Below, piece by piece: positions 32,914-34,582 of a stretch of 34,582 bases of DNA. Source of the stretch: Chloroflexota bacterium (lineage in GTDB: Bacteria > Chloroflexota > Anaerolineae > CG2-30-64-16); NCBI GenBank assembly GCA_016876015.1, contig VGOD01000033.1, positions 1-34,582 of the forward strand, given 5' to 3'. Every line of letters starts with the position of its first letter. Within the stretch, counting starts at the first letter, position 1. The notes under the pieces were generated by a model. The model had not been told where the DNA came from and made no database searches. It saw only the letters and a program-made list of their open reading frames with translations. A program made the translations under genes and the position numbers.

Positions 32914-33699
32914 TCAGGCCAGGATGACTTTGACGCCCTGTCTGCGCAGTTCCGCCACGAAATCGGCGGGCGCGTCCGTGTCGCTGATGAGTACGTGGAT
33001 GCCAGTCAGGGGCGCGATGCTCGTCAAGCCGATCAGACCGATCTTACTTGAGTCAGCGACGACGATCACCTCTGTGGCGGCTGAGATGGTCGCCCGGTTC
33101 ACCTCAGCCTCCAGGACGTTGGCCGTCGTCACGCCCTTGACGCAGGTCAGGCCGTCAGCGCCCAGGAAGAGCTTGTCCGCGTGTAGTGTCCCGATCTGCT
33201 CGATGGTGTGCGGGCCGACCACCACGTCGTACTGCGGGAGATAAACGCCGCCCAGCAAAACCAGGTGGATGCCCCTGCAGTGGCCAAGCTCGCGCACGAC
33301 CGGCAGTGAACCAGTGATGACGGTCAGATTGCCGGACTGCCGCAGATCATCGGAGAGGTGCGCCGCGACCTGCAAGACAGTCGTGCCAGAGTCGAAGATC
33401 AGGCGCTCGCCGCGTTGCACCAGGGCCGCAGCCTGACGGCCGATGCGAGCCTTTTCGGCGCTGCGCGCGACCTGGCCAACCGAAGCGGGGATCGCAAGGA
33501 CCGGCGAGACATGCGGGGCAACCACAGCCCCGCCATGAATGCGCCGCAACACCCCTTCTTGCTCCAGGTGCGCCAGATCGCGACGAATCGAAACCTCAGA
33601 GACGCCGAACTGCTGGCTCAGTTCCGCGACCTGCACCGCCTGGCTCCTGGCCAGTTCTTCCAGGATCGCAAGCCGTCGTTCTTGGGTTCTGGTAGCCAT
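32914..33699 (-). CDS. DeoR-family transcriptional regulator
   Basis: The protein has 261 residues from the ATG at 33699, with GAGG 6 bp upstream; the open frame to 33870 runs through the promoter. The N-terminal helix-turn-helix VAELSQQFGVSEVSIRRDL followed by LEQEGVLRRIHGGAVV is the DeoR signature. The C-terminal effector domain (FDSGTTVLQVAAHL, VVADSSKIGLIGL) is the phosphosugar-binding fold related to ribose-5-phosphate isomerase. It should repress the operon until a phosphorylated sugar intermediate binds. It is the first gene of the 14-gene operon and diverges from a GH32 gene. Confidence 0.93.
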   Translation of the reverse strand: MATRTQERRLAILEELARSQAVQVAELSQQFGVSEVSIRRDLAHLEQEGVLRRIHGGAVVAPHVSPVLAIPASVGQVARSAEKARIGRQAAALVQRGERLIFDSGTTVLQVAAHLSDDLRQSGNLTVITGSLPVVRELGHCRGIHLVLLGGVYLPQYDVVVGPHTIEQIGTLHADKLFLGADGLTCVKGVTTANVLEAEVNRATISAATEVIVVADSSKIGLIGLTSIAPLTGIHVLISDTDAPADFVAELRRQGVKVILA

Positions 33700-33780
33700 A
33701 TGCATCCTCGTTCCACAGTGTTCCGATATGAGACGGGAGTTTCGAGTATGATCGTTCCACCTGATGAGGCAGTTGGCCAT

Positions 33781-33809
33781 AGTGTAACACGATAGCCACA
33801 TGGTGTCAA
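33781..33809 (-). promoter_or_regulatory. Promoter of the DeoR-headed catabolic operon
   Basis: On the minus strand, TTGACA (33809-33804) and TACACT (33786-33781) are separated by 17 bp. The leader before the DeoR start is about 75 nt. Confidence 0.75.
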
Positions 33810-33814
33810 GATGT

Positions 33815-33826
33815 TTCGTGTACGAA
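33815..33826. promoter_or_regulatory. Candidate operator between the divergent promoters
   Basis: TTCGT-GT-ACGAA is a perfect 5-bp inverted repeat located 6 bp upstream of the DeoR -35 box and 29 bp upstream of the GH32 -35 box. It is a candidate DeoR-type site by position only. Confidence 0.4.
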
Positions 33827-33854
33827 CCAGAGGCATGACCGAAACGGAAGGCTA

Positions 33855-33883
33855 TTGACGGATTTCGCACATCATGGTATCAT
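33855..33883 (+). promoter_or_regulatory. Promoter of the GH32 gene
   Basis: TTGACG (33855-33860) and TATCAT (33878-33883) are 17 bp apart, 59 bp before the ATG. Confidence 0.75.
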
Positions 33884-33942
33884 TGACCGCCTGGAAGCGG
33901 TAGGTGTCCAACCGACTGAATTCAGAAAGGAGCCAGAAGCCG

Positions 33943-34582
33943 ATGCTGCGCAACGAATGGAATCGCCCGCGCTACCACTTCACACCGCCCACGAACTGGA
34001 TGAACGATCCCAATGGGCTGTTGTTCGATGGCGAGCGTTATCATCTGTTTTATCAGCACAACCCCTACGCCACGGCCTGGGGTCACATGACGTGGGGCCA
34101 CGCGGTTAGCCCTGACCTGGTTCATTGGACCGACCTGCCCAATGCGATCCATGAAGACCCCGTGGCCGGGTACACGATCTTTTCGGGCAGCGCGGTGCTC
34201 GACCGGGAGAACACGAGCGGGCTGGGCGACCCTACGACGCCGGCCGGGCCGTGCGTGGCGATCTACACGGCGGATTATGTCGGTCCGCCGCGGCTGGAGG
34301 ACGTCCACATCGCGTTCAGCAACGACGGCGGCCTGACCTTCACCCAGTTCGCCGGCAATCCGGTGATCCATGTCGGCGACCCGAAGTTCGGCGATCCCAA
34401 GGCCTTCTGGCACGCGGGGAGCGGGCAGTGGATCATGGCCAACATCCTGCATCCTGACCAGGGCCGCGTGGTGATCTGCGGCTCGCCAAACCTCCGGGAG
34501 TGGCGCGCGCTGTGCGGCTTCGATGCGGCCGGGGAAGCGCCGGGCGTTTGGGAGTGCCCCGACCTCTTCCCGCTGGCGCTTG
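33943..34582 (+). CDS. GH32 glycoside hydrolase (beta-fructofuranosidase/levanase type), 5' part
   Basis: The frame starts at ATG 33943, with AAGGAG 10 bp upstream, and stays open to the window end, so the C-terminus is missing. WMNDPNGLLF contains the nucleophile Asp near residue 21. The transition-state Asp lies in FGDPKAFW near residue 149, and the acid/base Glu in WECPDLF near residue 207. Together these are the three GH32 catalytic blocks. No signal peptide is present at this start, so a cytoplasmic enzyme acting on imported sucrose or fructo-oligosaccharides is likely. In the second block the usual Arg (RDP) is Gly. It diverges from the DeoR operon and may share its control. Confidence 0.92.
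   Translation, partial: MLRNEWNRPRYHFTPPTNWMNDPNGLLFDGERYHLFYQHNPYATAWGHMTWGHAVSPDLVHWTDLPNAIHEDPVAGYTIFSGSAVLDRENTSGLGDPTTPAGPCVAIYTADYVGPPRLEDVHIAFSNDGGLTFTQFAGNPVIHVGDPKFGDPKAFWHAGSGQWIMANILHPDQGRVVICGSPNLREWRALCGFDAAGEAPGVWECPDLFPLAL

Overview
The window is a GC-rich bacterial chromosome segment. A large Bacillus-type SRP RNA with Alu domain, a bacterial RNase P RNA, sigma70-type promoters of the TTGACA-17-TATAAT kind, a DhnA-type class I aldolase, several paralogous UROD-like enzymes and many short 'word' repeats in spacers together suggest a Chloroflexota (Anaerolineae-like) genome. That placement is inference from style, not from a marker gene. No phage, insertion sequence, CRISPR array or rRNA was seen.

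Layout. 1-1662: the end of an NfeD gene, an SPFH/band-7 gene, a hexamer repeat and the SRP RNA gene (ffs) with promoter and terminator. 1661-3650: a visibly less GC-rich restriction-modification pair on the minus strand, a beta-class DNA methyltransferase and a small nuclease-like gene broken by one frameshift. 3651-7677: a GT39-type membrane glycosyltransferase and an MFS/GPH-type sugar transporter, minus strand. They diverge from glgB (7866-10151) through back-to-back promoters. 10158-11183: manA. 11229-11435: a self-contained small transcription unit with promoter, 18-codon ORF, competing stems or pseudoknot, and a strong terminator; it matches no family I know. 11472-11975: HNH endonuclease. 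11990-13519: an unusually long rnpB followed on the same strand by six tRNA genes (Leu, Ala, Gly, Phe, Gln, His) and a terminator, apparently one stable-RNA operon. 13537-14270: a Crp/Fnr regulator with nested palindromes in its promoter. 14588-17757: response regulator, histidine kinase and iron-containing alcohol dehydrogenase on the plus strand.

17759-33699 is one long minus-strand catabolic operon of 14 genes, headed by a DeoR-type repressor. From the promoter the order is DeoR, class III aminotransferase, UROD-like, class I aldolase, amidohydrolase, FGGY kinase, AraA/FucI-like isomerase, NagB-like, M20 amidohydrolase, SDR, aldo/keto reductase, UROD-like, GSA-aminomutase-like aminotransferase, amidohydrolase. 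Most junctions are 0-50 bp or overlapping. The isomerase-kinase-aldolase trio makes a complete pathway core for a pentose or deoxyhexose. The NagB-like, M20 and two aminotransferase genes suggest a nitrogen-bearing or acylated substrate. The exact substrate cannot be read from sequence. Divergent from it starts a GH32 fructosidase-type gene, cut by the window end.

A theme across the window is short repeats placed at or inside gene 3' ends: a hexamer array after the SPFH stop, a 15-bp unit supplying a UROD-like stop codon, and a palindrome present twice around the FGGY kinase with a compensatory base change. A 16-bp array follows rnpB, and related words appear inside its P12 helix.
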